Numbered from the stretch's first letter, positions 28,169-38,167 are shown. The stretch: 64,000 nt of DNA from Crassaminicella thermophila (GCF_008152325.1 NZ_CP042243.1:2919026-2983025); one strand, 5' to 3'. Notes: generated by a model not told the origin, from the letters alone. Translations and numbers: made by a program.

Positions 28169-29508
28169 TCTATCACCTCCAATACACGCGCAAGCTTTTG
28201 AATTTCTTTCTTCGTTCTCTTTTCAGTTACACAGAATAACAAACCTTTCTTAAACTCAGGATAATCTTTTTCTAATTCATATCCACCAATCATTCCACTT
28301 TTTAGTAATTCTTTGTTGACAGTTTCACTATCTAACTCACTCGTTAATGCAAACTCTTTAAAAAATGGTTTATTGAATAATGGTTTGAATTTCCCATTCT
28401 TCGTAAGTTCTTCAAAAGCATAATGAGATTTTTGCACACATTGAATAGCTACTTCTTTAAGTCCCTCTTTTCCCATAGTAATTAAATATATAGCAGCCAT
28501 TAATGCATTGAGTCCTTGATTTGAACAAATATTTGAAGTCGCTTTATACCTTCTAATATGCTGTTCCCTTGCTTGTAATGTTAATACAAAAGCCCTTTTT
28601 CCATCTAAATCAACAGACTCTCCAACGATTCTTCCCGGCATTTTCCTTGCTAGCTTTTTTCTTGTGGCAAAAAAACCTAAATAAGGACCTCCAAAATTCA
28701 ATGGATTTCCTAAAGACTGCCCTTCTCCAACAACAATATCTGCTCCTAGTTCTCCAGGTTTTTTTAATATACCAAGAGAAATTGGATCAACATAGGAAAT
28801 CAGCATTCCTTTATTTTCATGAGTAATTTTCTCTACTTCTGTTAGATCTTCTATAATCCCAAAGAAATTAGGACTTTGAACTATAACACCTGCTGTTTTT
28901 TTGTCTACCAAAGATTTTAATTTTTCTATATCCGTAACGCCATCTGTCATATCTACTTCAACAATTTCAATATCTTTAAATTTCATGTAGGTATGAAGTA
29001 CTTTTCTAACTTCTGGATGAACGGTTTTGGATACTATAATAGATTTACGTTTTGTATTTGTACAAGCCATAAGGGATGCCTCAACACAAGCTGTTGGTCC
29101 GTCATACATGGAAGCATTGGATATGTCCATACCTGTAAGATTGCAAATCATTGTTTGATACTCAAATATAACCTGAAGGGTTCCTTGGCTTATTTCTGGT
29201 TGGTATGGTGTATATGCTGTAAAAAACTCAGACCTTTTAGCCAAGTGTTTTACCACCGATGGAATATAATGATCATAAGCTCCTGCTCCTAAAAAACAAA
29301 TAAAATCATCAACACTTTTGTTCTTACTAGCAATACCTTCCATATGCTTTATAAGTTCTATTTCAGATAAAGGATTTTTTAAATCTAGTTTTCCATCTAA
29401 TTGAAGTTCTTTAGGAATATCTTCAAATAAATCTTTTATATCATAAACCCCAATATAATCTAGCATTTCTTTTTTATCCGCTTTTGTATTTGGAATATAT
29501 CTATGCAT
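28165..29508 (-). CDS. gcvPA: Glycine dehydrogenase (decarboxylating) subunit 1, GcvPA
   Basis: 447 residues, alpha subunit of the split P-protein found in Firmicutes. Starts [16 protein letters not shown]; contains [15 protein letters not shown] near 90, [26 protein letters not shown] and [18 protein letters not shown]. Forms an alpha2beta2 complex with GcvPB. Follows gcvH by 23 bases. Confidence 0.95.
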   Translation of the reverse strand: MHRYIPNTKADKKEMLDYIGVYDIKDLFEDIPKELQLDGKLDLKNPLSEIELIKHMEGIASKNKSVDDFICFLGAGAYDHYIPSVVKHLAKRSEFFTAYTPYQPEISQGTLQVIFEYQTMICNLTGMDISNASMYDGPTACVEASLMACTNTKRKSIIVSKTVHPEVRKVLHTYMKFKDIEIVEVDMTDGVTDIEKLKSLVDKKTAGVIVQSPNFFGIIEDLTEVEKITHENKGMLISYVDPISLGILKKPGELGADIVVGEGQSLGNPLNFGGPYLGFFATRKKLARKMPGRIVGESVDLDGKRAFVLTLQAREQHIRRYKATSNICSNQGLNALMAAIYLITMGKEGLKEVAIQCVQKSHYAFEELTKNGKFKPLFNKPFFKEFALTSELDSETVNKELLKSGMIGGYELEKDYPEFKKGLLFCVTEKRTKKEIQKLARVLEVIE

Positions 29509-29531
29509 ACAGTCTCCCCCTTATGGTAAAA

Positions 29532-29921
29532 CTAATGGCTCTCAGTTTTTAAGAATTCTTCATATTCTTCAGAGCTCATTAAGTTTTCAAGTTCAGATTT
29601 ATCCCTCATTTCTATTACAAATATCCAACTTTCATATGGATTTTCATTCAAAAGCTGAGGTGAATCTTCTAATTCTTCATTTATTTCAATAACCTTTCCT
29701 GAAACAGGTGTATAGGAGTCTGAAGCAGCTTTTACAGACTCAATCACTCCAAAAACATCTCCTACATTTAATTCATCATCAATCTCCGGCATTTCAACAT
29801 AAACAATTTCACCAAGAGCCTTTTGTGCATAATCTGTAATACCAATATAAGCTTTGCCTTCATCAACTTTAATCCACTCATGATCCTTTGAATAATAAAG
29901 TCCTTCTAATATTTTCATCAT
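29532..29921 (-). CDS. gcvH: Glycine cleavage system H protein
   Basis: 129 residues; lipoyl carrier that shuttles the aminomethyl group between P, T and L proteins. [28 protein letters not shown] at the N-terminus and [18 protein letters not shown] with the lipoyl Lys near residue 64. AAAGGAGGAAG before ATG. Its lipoate would come from lipB/lipA nearby. No L-protein (lpd) gene is in the window. Confidence 0.95.
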   Translation of the reverse strand: MMKILEGLYYSKDHEWIKVDEGKAYIGITDYAQKALGEIVYVEMPEIDDELNVGDVFGVIESVKAASDSYTPVSGKVIEINEELEDSPQLLNENPYESWIFVIEMRDKSELENLMSSEEYEEFLKTESH

Positions 29922-29937
29922 AACTTCCTCCTTTAAT

Positions 29938-31044
29938 CTATTTTTTATAATTTTTGGTATAAAACTTTTTACTAATTACCTTTGCCTTTAAGTTTTTCTT
30001 TCTCACTTTAATCTCAATAGGTGTTCCCAATTTTGCATATTCAATATCAACCATTGCAAGCCCAATGTTTTTCTTTACTGTTATAGCTGAATATCCAGTC
30101 GTTACAAAACCAATATTCCTTCCATCAGCAATTACATCATATCCATGTCTAGGGATTCCTCTATCGATCATTTCAAATCCTACAATCTTTCTTTTAAGTC
30201 CTTCTTCTTTTTGTTTTAGTAAAGCTTCTTTTCCAATAAAATTTTGTTTATCAAGCTTTACAAAGAATCCTAATCCAGCTTCTAATGGGGTTATATTCTC
30301 TGAAAGTTCATTCCCATAAAGGGGCAGAGTAGCTTCAAATCTCAAAGTATCTCTAGCCCCAAGACCAGCAGGTTTCAATCCAAATTCCTTCCCTACCTTC
30401 AATAACTTATCCCATACAGTTTCTGCATCTTCATGGGATAAATAAATTTCAAATCCATCCTCCCCTGTATACCCTGTCCTTGAAATTAAACAGTTAGCTC
30501 CAGCTACTTTTACATCCTTTTTACAATAGAAAAATTTAATTGTTGAAAGATCTGTATCTGTTAGTTTTTGCAATATCTTCTCTGCATTTGGCCCCTGTAT
30601 AGCCATTTCAGAGACATTATCAGAAATATTCGTAAGTTCTACATCATAATTTCCTAAGTTTTGCTTCATCCAATTAAAATCTTTCTCTACATTACTAGCA
30701 TTTATAACAAGGTAAAAATGCTTATTTGTAAACTTATAAACTAAAAGATCATCCACAACTCCACCATATGGATAGCACATAAGGGTATAAATGACTTGAT
30801 GATCTTCAAGTATTGATGCATCATTTGTAATCAAATTTTGAACAAAATCAAAGGCCTCGTTTCCTTTAACCTCTACTTCTCCCATATGAGATACATCAAA
30901 TAATCCTGCAAAATTTCTTACAGCTTCATGTTCAGCCGTTATCCCTTCATATTGTAATGGAAGAACCCACCCTGAGAAATCAATCATTTTTGCCCCATAC
31001 CTCTTATGAGCTTCAAAAAGAGAAGTTTTTTTTAGTTCCTTCAT
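29938..31044 (-). CDS. gcvT: Aminomethyltransferase, glycine cleavage T protein
   Basis: About 368 residues; moves the one-carbon unit from aminomethyl-GcvH to tetrahydrofolate, releasing ammonia. [63 protein letters not shown] (folate-binding region). The start is 31044, with AAGGGGG before this ATG; an in-frame extension to 31131 would run into the riboswitch terminator. First gene of the operon. Confidence 0.93.
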   Translation of the reverse strand: MKELKKTSLFEAHKRYGAKMIDFSGWVLPLQYEGITAEHEAVRNFAGLFDVSHMGEVEVKGNEAFDFVQNLITNDASILEDHQVIYTLMCYPYGGVVDDLLVYKFTNKHFYLVINASNVEKDFNWMKQNLGNYDVELTNISDNVSEMAIQGPNAEKILQKLTDTDLSTIKFFYCKKDVKVAGANCLISRTGYTGEDGFEIYLSHEDAETVWDKLLKVGKEFGLKPAGLGARDTLRFEATLPLYGNELSENITPLEAGLGFFVKLDKQNFIGKEALLKQKEEGLKRKIVGFEMIDRGIPRHGYDVIADGRNIGFVTTGYSAITVKKNIGLAMVDIEYAKLGTPIEIKVRKKNLKAKVISKKFYTKNYKK

Positions 31045-31080
31045 AAACAAAATCCCCCTTACCTTTTTATCAATAAAAAA

Positions 31081-31125
31081 GAGGAATATAATGGCACAAT
31101 CACAGCATTTGCCATCATATTCCTC
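31081..31125 (-). terminator. Terminator of the glycine riboswitch leader
   Basis: GAGGAATATGATGGCA pairs with TGCCATTATATTCCTC, then TTTTTT on the minus strand. It lies between the second aptamer and the gcvT ribosome site and so is the expected expression platform. Confidence 0.85.
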
Positions 31126-31126
31126 T

Positions 31127-31315
31127 GTCATTTAACCTGAGAGTTTCTACGTATCATACGTATTCCTCCTTCGGCGCCGAATCATCGGACTCTCCAGAGT
31201 TCCATCAAATAGGGCTCCCTTTGCCTGAAAGTTTCTATAAAAAGATTGACAATTTCTTTTTATATTGCTTCTTCGGCTATCTTCCAAAAGATATCTCGCA
31301 CTATTCTCATCTGGT
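31127..31315 (-). ncRNA. Tandem glycine riboswitch controlling the gcv operon
   Basis: Two consecutive aptamers on the minus strand. Aptamer 1 shows GCCGAAGAAGCAA and ACTTTCAGGCAAAGG; aptamer 2 shows CTGGAGAGTCCG, GCGCCGAAGGAGGAA and ACTCTCAGG. These are the conserved P3/J and 3' elements of the glycine (gcvT) riboswitch. Glycine binding should prevent the terminator downstream and switch the operon on. Confidence 0.92.
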
Positions 31316-31335
31316 TACTATTTAATTTTATACTT

Positions 31336-31364
31336 ATTATAAAGTTATTTTTAAGAAATTTCAA
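31336..31364 (-). promoter_or_regulatory. Sigma-A promoter of the gcv operon
   Basis: Minus strand TTGAAA, 17-bp spacer, TATAAT, placed just before the first glycine aptamer. Confidence 0.8.
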
Positions 31365-31634
31365 GAATAATTATTTTTTTAACATTTTTCAAAATTTTCT
31401 TTTGTTTTTTGTTAAATTCTTCATAATCTTATAGACTTTGTTCTATTTTTTAACAATCATATTAGAGCATATTCTTTCATATAGCGTAAAAAAGATGATT
31501 TTTCCCATATTTTATTCCCCATTCACTCGTTAAAAATATGTATATCTATGAAAACCTGTTATTTTTTTAATCCTCACATACTGCATAACGTAAGCATATA
31601 TATTAATACACAATAACACAAAGGGGGATTTTAC

Positions 31635-31901
31635 ATGCTAACTATATCTGTTCAGAATGATTTACATCTTATTCGTGAAGCTCTTGAAATAAGAGGGCAT
31701 AATATTGCCAATGAAATGAATCAGGATACTTCCATTTATATTGTTTCAAATATAGATGAAGATTGGGAACAAATGAAATCTTTAGAATGGATCTGTCTAA
31801 GTAAAGAAAAATGTGTTCTAATAATAAACGCTTCTAAATTATCTGTAGAAAAAATCTTAGAAAAGATCGATCATATTGCTAAAAAACAAGCTGTTTGCTA
31901 A
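31635..31901 (+). CDS. YkuS-like (UPF0180-type) small protein
   Basis: 88 residues. The start SVQNDLHLIREALEIRGHNI resembles the N-terminus of YkuS/UPF0180 proteins (IGVENSLTDVQQALQQKGH). The rest alternates strands and helices as expected for that fold. AAGGGGG before the ATG. Single gene with its own terminator; function of the family is unknown. Assignment by eye, moderate. Confidence 0.6.
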   Translation: MLTISVQNDLHLIREALEIRGHNIANEMNQDTSIYIVSNIDEDWEQMKSLEWICLSKEKCVLIINASKLSVEKILEKIDHIAKKQAVC

Positions 31902-31925
31902 GATTCGAATTATACTACTATAAAT

Positions 31926-31951
31926 AAGTCCCTAGTATATGCTAGGGACTT
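31926..31951 (+). terminator. Terminator after the YkuS-like gene
   Basis: AAGTCCCTAG, loop TATATG, CTAGGGACTT hairpin. Confidence 0.75.
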
Positions 31952-32042
31952 AGTAAAAATTTGGAAATAATAGTGTTGGATTATGATATAATAAAATAGC
32001 AATAATAAAAAAGCTTTAAATTTTTAGAAAGGAGTGTACCTC

Positions 32043-33176
32043 ATGCAACAGCCCTTAATTATGACTCCTGGACCAACCTATATTCATGAAGAAGTAAGAA
32101 ATGCACTTTCTCAATCAATTACCAACCCAGATTTAGATCCTAAATTTTATACATTTTATAAAGAAACTTGTGAAACAATACAAGAGCTTTTCAATACGAA
32201 AAATGAAGTACTTATATTGAGCGGAGAAGCAATTCTAGGTCTAGAGGCAGCTTGTGCTTCCCTTATTGAACCAGGAGATAAGGTTTTATGTATTGATAAC
32301 GGAATATTTGGAAATGGTTTTGGAGATTTTGCAAAAATGTATGGTGCAGAAGTGGTATATTTTCAGTCAGATTACCGTAGCGCTGTTGATGTAGAAAAAT
32401 TAGAAGAGTTTTTAAAAGATCAACACGATTTTAAAATTGCTACATTAGTTCATTGCGAAACCCCTTCAGGGATTACAAATCCAATCAATCTTATTTGTCC
32501 AATGTTAAAAAAATATAACATTATTACAGTAGTAGACTCTGTTTCTGCTATTGGAGGAGAACCTTTAGAAACAGATAAGTGGCAAATAGACATTCTATTA
32601 GGTGGAACACAAAAATGTTTATCTGCTCCTCCAGGATTAACCCTTTTAAGTATCAGCCAATATGCTTGGGATAAAATATTAAATAGAAAAATACCTATTG
32701 CAGGTTTTTACTGTAATTTGTCCCAATGGAAAAACTGGTATGAAGAAAAATGGTTCCCTTATACACAGCCTATTAGTGATATCTATGGATTAAAAGCTGC
32801 CCTAGATCGATTATTAAGAGAAGAATCTTATTTAGAAAGACATAAAAAAATTGCAGAAGCAGTTCGGAAAAGTTTAGTTTATGCAGGACTAGCATTATAT
32901 CCACTAGATGGATTTTCAAATACAGTTACTACAATAAATATTCCTAAAGGCGTAACATATCAACAAATTTTTGATACAATGCTTAAAGAACACAAAGTTA
33001 TGATTGCTGGAGCCTTTGGATTTTTAAAAAACAAAGTAATAAGAATTGGACATATGGGTGAAAATTGTTATGAAGAAAAACTATATATCACCTTAAAAGC
33101 TTTAGATAAAGTACTTAGAAAATTTGACATCCATTTAAAAGGAGAATTACATAAACTTTTTGTATCATTTCTATAA
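32043..33176 (+). CDS. Class V aminotransferase (alanine-glyoxylate / serine-pyruvate type)
   Basis: About 377 residues. PLP enzyme of the AGXT family: MTPGPTYIHEEVRNALSQ at the start, SGEAILGLEAACASL, HCETPSGITNPI, VVDSVSAIGGEPLETD and GGTQKCLSAPPGL with the PLP lysine near residue 195. The start is ATG 32043, with AGGAG 9 bases upstream; the in-frame GTG at 32034 falls inside that ribosome site. It follows the glycine cleavage region, so a role in glyoxylate/glycine/serine exchange is plausible but not shown. Confidence 0.85.
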   Translation: MQQPLIMTPGPTYIHEEVRNALSQSITNPDLDPKFYTFYKETCETIQELFNTKNEVLILSGEAILGLEAACASLIEPGDKVLCIDNGIFGNGFGDFAKMYGAEVVYFQSDYRSAVDVEKLEEFLKDQHDFKIATLVHCETPSGITNPINLICPMLKKYNIITVVDSVSAIGGEPLETDKWQIDILLGGTQKCLSAPPGLTLLSISQYAWDKILNRKIPIAGFYCNLSQWKNWYEEKWFPYTQPISDIYGLKAALDRLLREESYLERHKKIAEAVRKSLVYAGLALYPLDGFSNTVTTINIPKGVTYQQIFDTMLKEHKVMIAGAFGFLKNKVIRIGHMGENCYEEKLYITLKALDKVLRKFDIHLKGELHKLFVSFL

Positions 33177-33180
33177 ATAA

Positions 33181-33221
33181 AAAAGAGAACAATAGTCTTT
33201 GAAAGAATATTGTTCTCTTTT
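33181..33221 (+). terminator. Terminator after the class V aminotransferase
   Basis: AAAAGAGAACAATA and TATTGTTCTCTTTT arms followed by Ts. Confidence 0.85.
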
Positions 33222-33297
33222 TTATTGCATACATGCAGTAGATTTTTGGGAAAATTATAAATAAGATACATTTAAAAGGAAGGAGAGGGCTTAGCAT

Positions 33298-34533
33298 ATG
33301 CTAAAACATAAGATCATTTATAAAAATGCACCCTATACCCCTGTTGCCTTCAAAGAAAAAAAACAATTACATATTGCTATGTTTACAAATAACTACCTAC
33401 CTTTCATAGGAGGAGTTCCGCTATCTATTCATCGGTTAGCTGAAGGTTTAAGAGAGCTTGGACACCGTGTTTATATATTTGCTCCTGAATATCCTATGTA
33501 TAAAAATCATGATCATGAGGATATCATTCGATGTAAACTACTGAAGTATTTAAAAACAGATAAATTTAATTTTGCAATCTCTGATATATTTTCTTCACAT
33601 ATAGAAGAAACCTTTAAAAACCTTCCCATTGATATTGTTCATGTGCATCATCCATATTGGATGGGAGAAAAAGGAATGTCTTTAGCAAAAAAATATAAAA
33701 TTCCAATTGTCTTTACTTATCATACACGATTTGAAAGATGTGTTCACATGATCCCCTACATAGGTAAAAAAATTGGTGAATGGCTTCCAAATCATATGGT
33801 AAAACAGTTTTCTTCTGATTGTGACGGTGTTTTTGCTCCTACACTGTCAGCAAAAGAACATTTGCAGTCTCTAGCTATAAAAACACCTATTGAAATTTTG
33901 CCTACAGGAATCGATTTAAATCAATATAAAGTAACTTACAAAGAAACAGAACAAATCAGAAGAAAATATTTAAAAGAAGAACATATTCTATTATTTTGTG
34001 CTTCAAGACTTTCAAAAGAAAAAAACTTATTCTTTTTACTAGAAGGTTTAAAACATGTAAAAAATCATACCTCCGTTAAATTTAAATGCATAATTGCTGG
34101 AGATGGTCCAGAGAAACAAAATATAAAAAATTATATATTCAAACATAAATTAAATGATATCGTTTATCTATTAGGAGAAATCCCTCCAACTGAAATAAAC
34201 AAATATTATATGGCTTCCGATATTTTTGTGTTTTCATCCACAGCAGAAACACAAGGACTCGTCATATTAGAAGCCATGGCAGCCTCCCTGCCTGTAGTTG
34301 CTGTATCTAGTTTTGGCATTCGAGACATTATCAAAGACGGTGTAAATGGATATATCACAAAGGAAAAAATAGAAGATTGGGCAAATCAATTAATTGTTTT
34401 ATTAGAAAACCCAAGAAAACTAAAACAAATGTCTATAGAAGCCTTTAAAACTGCAACAAAATATACAATAGATACAATGGCAAAAAAAGCAGTACAGGTA
34501 TATAAACATCTATTAGAAAACCCCCTTTTTTAA
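33298..34533 (+). CDS. Glycosyltransferase family 4 (GT4), possible glycolipid synthase
   Basis: 411 residues, GT-B fold. N-terminal part: MFTNNYLPFIGGVPLSIHRLAEGLRELGH (acceptor domain), HVHHPYWMGEKG. C-terminal part: LPTGIDLNQY, CASRLSKEKNLFFLLEGL, and the E-x7-E motif ETQGLVILEAMAASLPVVA near residue 320. Resembles enzymes that add glucose to diacylglycerol (1,2-diacylglycerol 3-glucosyltransferase). Monocistronic, GGAGAGG before ATG. Acceptor not certain. Confidence 0.82.
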   Translation: MLKHKIIYKNAPYTPVAFKEKKQLHIAMFTNNYLPFIGGVPLSIHRLAEGLRELGHRVYIFAPEYPMYKNHDHEDIIRCKLLKYLKTDKFNFAISDIFSSHIEETFKNLPIDIVHVHHPYWMGEKGMSLAKKYKIPIVFTYHTRFERCVHMIPYIGKKIGEWLPNHMVKQFSSDCDGVFAPTLSAKEHLQSLAIKTPIEILPTGIDLNQYKVTYKETEQIRRKYLKEEHILLFCASRLSKEKNLFFLLEGLKHVKNHTSVKFKCIIAGDGPEKQNIKNYIFKHKLNDIVYLLGEIPPTEINKYYMASDIFVFSSTAETQGLVILEAMAASLPVVAVSSFGIRDIIKDGVNGYITKEKIEDWANQLIVLLENPRKLKQMSIEAFKTATKYTIDTMAKKAVQVYKHLLENPLF

Positions 34534-34546
34534 AAAGAGGGTTTTT
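34517..34546. terminator. Shared terminator between GT4 gene and queC
   Basis: AAAACCC...GGGTTTTT hairpin with A and T runs between the convergent genes. Confidence 0.75.
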
Positions 34547-35204
34547 ATAGATTATTTGATTTTTTAAAATCTAAATATCCTTTCTTTCTTAAATGACAAG
34601 CTGGACATTCTCCGCAGCCATTCCCTTTTATCCCATTATAACAAGTTAATGTTTCTTCCTTAATAATATCTAATACCCCTAAGTCATAGGCAAGCTTCCA
34701 AGTTTCTTCCTTATTGATCCACATAAGAGGGGTATGAATGACAAATTGGTAATCCATTGCTAAATTTAAAGTTACATTGATAGATTTTATAAATACATCT
34801 CTGCAGTCTGGATATCCACTAAAATCACTTTGAGATACACCTGTTATTATATGATTTATTCCTCTTTGCTTTGCAAAAATAGCTCCAAAGGTTAAAAACA
34901 GCATATTCCTTCCATCAACAAAAGAATTTGGCAATCCTTCTTTTGGGGCTTCTTTATCTACTTCTATGTCTGTTCTTGTTAAAGAATTTGGTGCTAATTG
35001 ATTTAATAAAGCCATATCTAAAATATAATGCTCAATATTATGTTTCTTACAAATATCCTTTGCACATTCTAGCTCTAACTTATGCTTTTGGTTATAATCA
35101 AATGATATAGCAATCACTTCTTTAAATCTTTTCTTTGCCCAAAAAAGACAAGTCGTACTGTCTTGTCCACCACTAAATATGACAACAGCCTTTTCTTTAT
35201 TCAA
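34545..35204 (-). CDS. queC: 7-cyano-7-deazaguanine synthase QueC
   Basis: ATP-dependent enzyme that turns 7-carboxy-7-deazaguanine into preQ0 (a nitrile). PP-loop motif [16 protein letters not shown] at the N-terminus, [12 protein letters not shown] in the middle, and a zinc site [23 protein letters not shown] at the C-terminus. I place the start at TTG 35204 because GGAGGA lies 7 bases before it and the protein then begins like other QueC proteins; an ATG at 35219 is the alternative. Last gene of the preQ1-riboswitch operon. Confidence 0.92.
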   Translation of the reverse strand: MNKEKAVVIFSGGQDSTTCLFWAKKRFKEVIAISFDYNQKHKLELECAKDICKKHNIEHYILDMALLNQLAPNSLTRTDIEVDKEAPKEGLPNSFVDGRNMLFLTFGAIFAKQRGINHIITGVSQSDFSGYPDCRDVFIKSINVTLNLAMDYQFVIHTPLMWINKEETWKLAYDLGVLDIIKEETLTCYNGIKGNGCGECPACHLRKKGYLDFKKSNNL

Positions 35205-35221
35205 CTTTTCTTCCTCCATTT

Positions 35222-35884
35222 CTAAACACCTTTTTTCTCTGGATCCCATATAATCTTATGAAGCTGCAATTGTAGCGTCACATCATTCATTTTATGCTCC
35301 TTCATAAATTCTACCATGCCTTTTACATCAATTTTCCCAAATACTGGACTTACATATACACTTGCTCTATTTTTTAATTCATACTTGTCTATAATATCCT
35401 TTGCTCTCTCTAAATCATGCATACTCCCTGCTACAAACTTTACAGTATCCTCTTTTTTTAAGTAGGAAAAGTTATCTATTAACATTTTATATTCCATACC
35501 ACTAGAAGGGAGCTTATAATCCATAGTAAATCTTGGACGATTTTTAATTTTTGTAAATTCTTTTAAGGAAACACTTCCATTAGTTTCTATTTCAATGGAT
35601 AACTCATTATCCTTTGACAGATACTCAATCAATTGGATTATATTCTCTTGAAGTAAAGGCTCTCCTCCTGTAAGGGTAACATTCTTTACTTTTGTTCCTT
35701 TAATATATTCATATATTTCTTCTTCACTCATAAGAGTATATGATGTATTTTCTTTATTTGCCCATTTTGTATCACAATAACTACAATCTAAATTACACCC
35801 TAAAAATCTTATAAAAACAGCTAATTGTCCTGATAATCTTCCTTCTCCATTAATACTTACAAATTTCTCAACAACCTTATACAT
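35222..35884 (-). CDS. queE: 7-carboxy-7-deazaguanine synthase QueE (radical SAM)
   Basis: 220 residues. Radical-SAM motif C30-x3-C34-x2-C37 ([16 protein letters not shown]), [10 protein letters not shown] near residue 75. Converts 6-carboxytetrahydropterin to 7-carboxy-7-deazaguanine. The start overlaps the queD stop by one base. Cytosolic Fe-S enzyme of the queuosine pathway. Confidence 0.93.
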   Translation of the reverse strand: MYKVVEKFVSINGEGRLSGQLAVFIRFLGCNLDCSYCDTKWANKENTSYTLMSEEEIYEYIKGTKVKNVTLTGGEPLLQENIIQLIEYLSKDNELSIEIETNGSVSLKEFTKIKNRPRFTMDYKLPSSGMEYKMLIDNFSYLKKEDTVKFVAGSMHDLERAKDIIDKYELKNRASVYVSPVFGKIDVKGMVEFMKEHKMNDVTLQLQLHKIIWDPEKKGV

Positions 35885-36315
35885 TATTTTCCCTCACTTT
35901 TTTCATAAGCTGCACAATTAGTCGGCGTCTCATATACACTAGCCCTTTTCACATCATAACCCTTTTCTTCCATGTAGTGAAAGAAAAATGCTGCAAAATT
36001 CTCTGCTGTAGGTCTAAATTTTACTTGGATGATTTTAAATCCATCCTCCATCAAATGCTTTAAGGTTTCTTCTCTCATTGTGTTTTCTTGTATAATTAGA
36101 GCATGATCATAAAAATCAACCATTTCTTTCACATCTCTTTTTAAATCTGTAAAGTCAACAACCATTCCATCAAGCTGTCCGCCCCTTATTAAGCTTTCTG
36201 ATTTAACTTCAATCTCAACCTTCCATCTATGCCCATGAATATTTCTACACTTTCCATTATAATTTGCAAGAAAATGGGCACTATCAAAGCTGTGTTCTGC
36301 TTTTAAAAGATACAT
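35884..36315 (-). CDS. queD: 6-carboxytetrahydropterin synthase QueD
   Basis: 143 residues. Zn-binding His14 (FDSAHFL), His27 and His29 (NIHGH) and catalytic Cys23 (GKCRN) are all present; FRPTAENFAAFFF and ETPTNCAAY occur near the C-terminus. Converts dihydroneopterin triphosphate to 6-carboxytetrahydropterin. Two bases after the activase gene. FolE, needed for the first step, is not in the window. Confidence 0.92.
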   Translation of the reverse strand: MYLLKAEHSFDSAHFLANYNGKCRNIHGHRWKVEIEVKSESLIRGGQLDGMVVDFTDLKRDVKEMVDFYDHALIIQENTMREETLKHLMEDGFKIIQVKFRPTAENFAAFFFHYMEEKGYDVKRASVYETPTNCAAYEKSEGK

Positions 36316-36317
36316 TT

Positions 36318-37094
36318 TTATGCCTCCACCTTTAAGTTTTTAATCTTATTGCCATAGTAGCAGCATCCTATTGCCCCATTTAATTGAGGTTCCTCTACTG
36401 AAACAATTTCATCATAATCTTTTTTAAGATATTCCTTTATAGCAGAATTATTTGCTACACCGCCTGTTAAAACCAATTTCCTACCTTTAAATTTATTTAA
36501 CATAGGATGTAATCTTTTATAAAGGGAATAGTTTACACCAGCACATAAACTTTTTATATCAACACCTTCAGCAATCTTTCCAATAAGCTCTGATTCTGAA
36601 AATACAGCACAAGTTGCGTTTAATACAACAGGGTTATCATAATATTTACTCATCTCATCAAGAGAAATTTCTAATACATTTGCCATATTCTCTAAATATC
36701 TACCACAAGAAGCTGCACATTTTTCATTTAATTCTAAATCCGTAATAATACCATTCTCTACCTTTACTATCTTAACATCTTGTCCTCCTACATCTAAAAG
36801 AATGAAATCCTTTAGTTTTGTCTGATAAAAACATCCATACACATGAGCTTTTATTTCATTTATTGCTTTAAACTTATTTAAATCAGTATTGTTCCTTCCA
36901 TATCCTGTTGATACAGCTCTATCAATTCCGTAAATACCTAGTTTTTCTAAATCTACAATTATTTTTCCGTTGAAACTGCAATAATCTCTATAAAAGGACA
37001 TGGTGCTTACCTTTATTTTTTTTATAATTTTTTCTTCTTCCATAACAGCAATTTTTACTTCTCTACTGCCTAGGTCTATTCCTAGTATTCGCAT
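36318..37094 (-). CDS. ATP-dependent reductase activase of the HgdC/BadF family, in a queuosine operon
   Basis: 258 residues of the acetate/sugar kinase-like (ASKHA) fold. ATP-binding GIDLGSREVKIAVM at the N-terminus, DVGGQDVKIVKV near 100, the Fe-S ligand region EKCAASCGRYLE (C126) and ATCAVFSESELIGKIAEG (C162), and TGGVANNSAIK near the C-terminus. Known relatives (HgdC, BadFG-type, DCCP reductase) hold one [4Fe-4S] cluster between two subunits and use ATP hydrolysis to push a low-potential electron into a partner protein. The partner is the HgdB-like gene overlapping by 13 bases upstream. Its place in front of queDEC under a preQ1 riboswitch suggests a reducing step in queuosine synthesis. 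Confidence 0.88.
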   Translation of the reverse strand: MRILGIDLGSREVKIAVMEEEKIIKKIKVSTMSFYRDYCSFNGKIIVDLEKLGIYGIDRAVSTGYGRNNTDLNKFKAINEIKAHVYGCFYQTKLKDFILLDVGGQDVKIVKVENGIITDLELNEKCAASCGRYLENMANVLEISLDEMSKYYDNPVVLNATCAVFSESELIGKIAEGVDIKSLCAGVNYSLYKRLHPMLNKFKGRKLVLTGGVANNSAIKEYLKKDYDEIVSVEEPQLNGAIGCCYYGNKIKNLKVEA

Positions 37095-38095
37095 GTAATC
37101 CCACCTTTTAAGTCCATTAACATATCTAAAAATGCTTCTAGTCTAAGCTTTGTTCGAGCATCTAATTTATTTAGCTTATCTCCTTCAATATTTAAAATTG
37201 GAATATCTAGCTCTTTTTTTATTACTATGTCTTCAACTGCCCTATAACAAAAAGCCTGGGTATAGTGGATAATCCCGTCTAATTTTCTTTCTTTTATTTG
37301 TCTTTTTAATTCTTTTATTCTAAAGCCAATATCGTAAGGATAAGTATAATCATAATACTGCTCAAATATATTCTTCGCCTCATATGCCCTTGGAAATGCA
37401 AATTCCCTTTGAACTTCATTATAAACGAAATGAGCATCAAATTTTTCTACAAAATCATATATATCACCTGTCATAGGAGGAACACCTATATATCCTAATC
37501 GAATTTTTTTGTTTATAGGCTTTCTTTTTTTTATTTCTGAAACAGCCTTTTTTAAGTCTATTTCACATTTATCAATATCTCCATAAAAATCACTTAAGCT
37601 TACTTGATACAAGTGATTTTCAAATCCTGTTGTTTTATACTCTACATATGTCAATTTATCAATTTCCTTTGCTAAAACTCTTATCTTATTTAGTCTTTCT
37701 CTCACTTTTTCAGTTTTTTCCAAATCTACCTCAAACATATCCATAAACTTTATTATTTCTTTTTTTACATCTTCTTTTTTATGACTATGAGGAAATAGAA
37801 ATGGATACACCTTAATTCCACTCAATTCAAGCACTTCTAAAAGGGCTTTCGTGTTAGAACAATCGCCTTCAATAACTCCTACTATTTCTTTTATATCATT
37901 TTCTACACAAGCACCATAAATTCCCTTAATCCATGCACACAGGCTTTTAGGAAAACCATCTCTTTCAGCAATGTCTATATATTTCATATAATCTTTTGAT
38001 GTAATAAAAAGATTATTTAAGTCTACAGGTTTATATCCTGCTGCAAAAATAACTTCTACAGGTACTGTGGTTGTTAAACCAATTTTTTTCATCAT
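37082..38095 (-). CDS. HgdB-like / double-cubane-cluster-type reductase protein in a queuosine operon
   Basis: 337 residues of the 2-hydroxyacyl-CoA dehydratase D-component family (HGD-D). Cysteines suited to cluster binding: SLCAWIKG (C53), GACVEN (C63), GDCSNTK (C79) and AFCYRAVED near 280. The IGLTTTVPVEVIFAAGYKPVDLNN start and DGIIHYTQAFCYRA are family-like. A true dehydratase has two such subunits (HgdA and HgdB) plus CoA-ester genes nearby; none are here. One HgdB-like protein with one activase is instead the makeup of the ATP-driven reductases described as double-cubane-cluster proteins. First gene of the operon, TGGAGG before ATG ATG. I infer it reduces a 7-deazaguanine intermediate; the exact substrate is unproven. 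Confidence 0.82.
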   Translation of the reverse strand: MMKKIGLTTTVPVEVIFAAGYKPVDLNNLFITSKDYMKYIDIAERDGFPKSLCAWIKGIYGACVENDIKEIVGVIEGDCSNTKALLEVLELSGIKVYPFLFPHSHKKEDVKKEIIKFMDMFEVDLEKTEKVRERLNKIRVLAKEIDKLTYVEYKTTGFENHLYQVSLSDFYGDIDKCEIDLKKAVSEIKKRKPINKKIRLGYIGVPPMTGDIYDFVEKFDAHFVYNEVQREFAFPRAYEAKNIFEQYYDYTYPYDIGFRIKELKRQIKERKLDGIIHYTQAFCYRAVEDIVIKKELDIPILNIEGDKLNKLDARTKLRLEAFLDMLMDLKGGITCEY

Positions 38096-38111
38096 AAGCC
38101 TCCATTTCTAA

Positions 38112-38136
38112 AAATAAAAAAGGGCATAATCCGCCC
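38112..38136 (-). terminator. Second terminator in the preQ1 leader
   Basis: GGGC, loop, GCCC then TTTTTTATTTTT on the minus strand, 20 bases before the first operon gene. It could be a weak intrinsic terminator or a hairpin affecting the ribosome site. Confidence 0.5.
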
Positions 38137-38145
38137 ATAAACAAA

Positions 38146-38167
38146 AAACTACCTAAGACGGTAGTTT
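38146..38167 (-). terminator. preQ1 riboswitch terminator
   Basis: AAACTACC, loop GTCT-like, GGTAGTTT then TTTTTT on the minus strand, starting right after the aptamer tail. PreQ1 binding is expected to favour this hairpin and shut the operon. Confidence 0.8.

Noticed and set aside
36318-38095. Interpretation as 2-hydroxyglutaryl-CoA dehydratase for amino acid fermentation
   Set aside because: Only one D-component-like subunit, no CoA transferase, acyl-CoA dehydrogenase or Etf genes, and the pair lies in a preQ1-controlled que operon.
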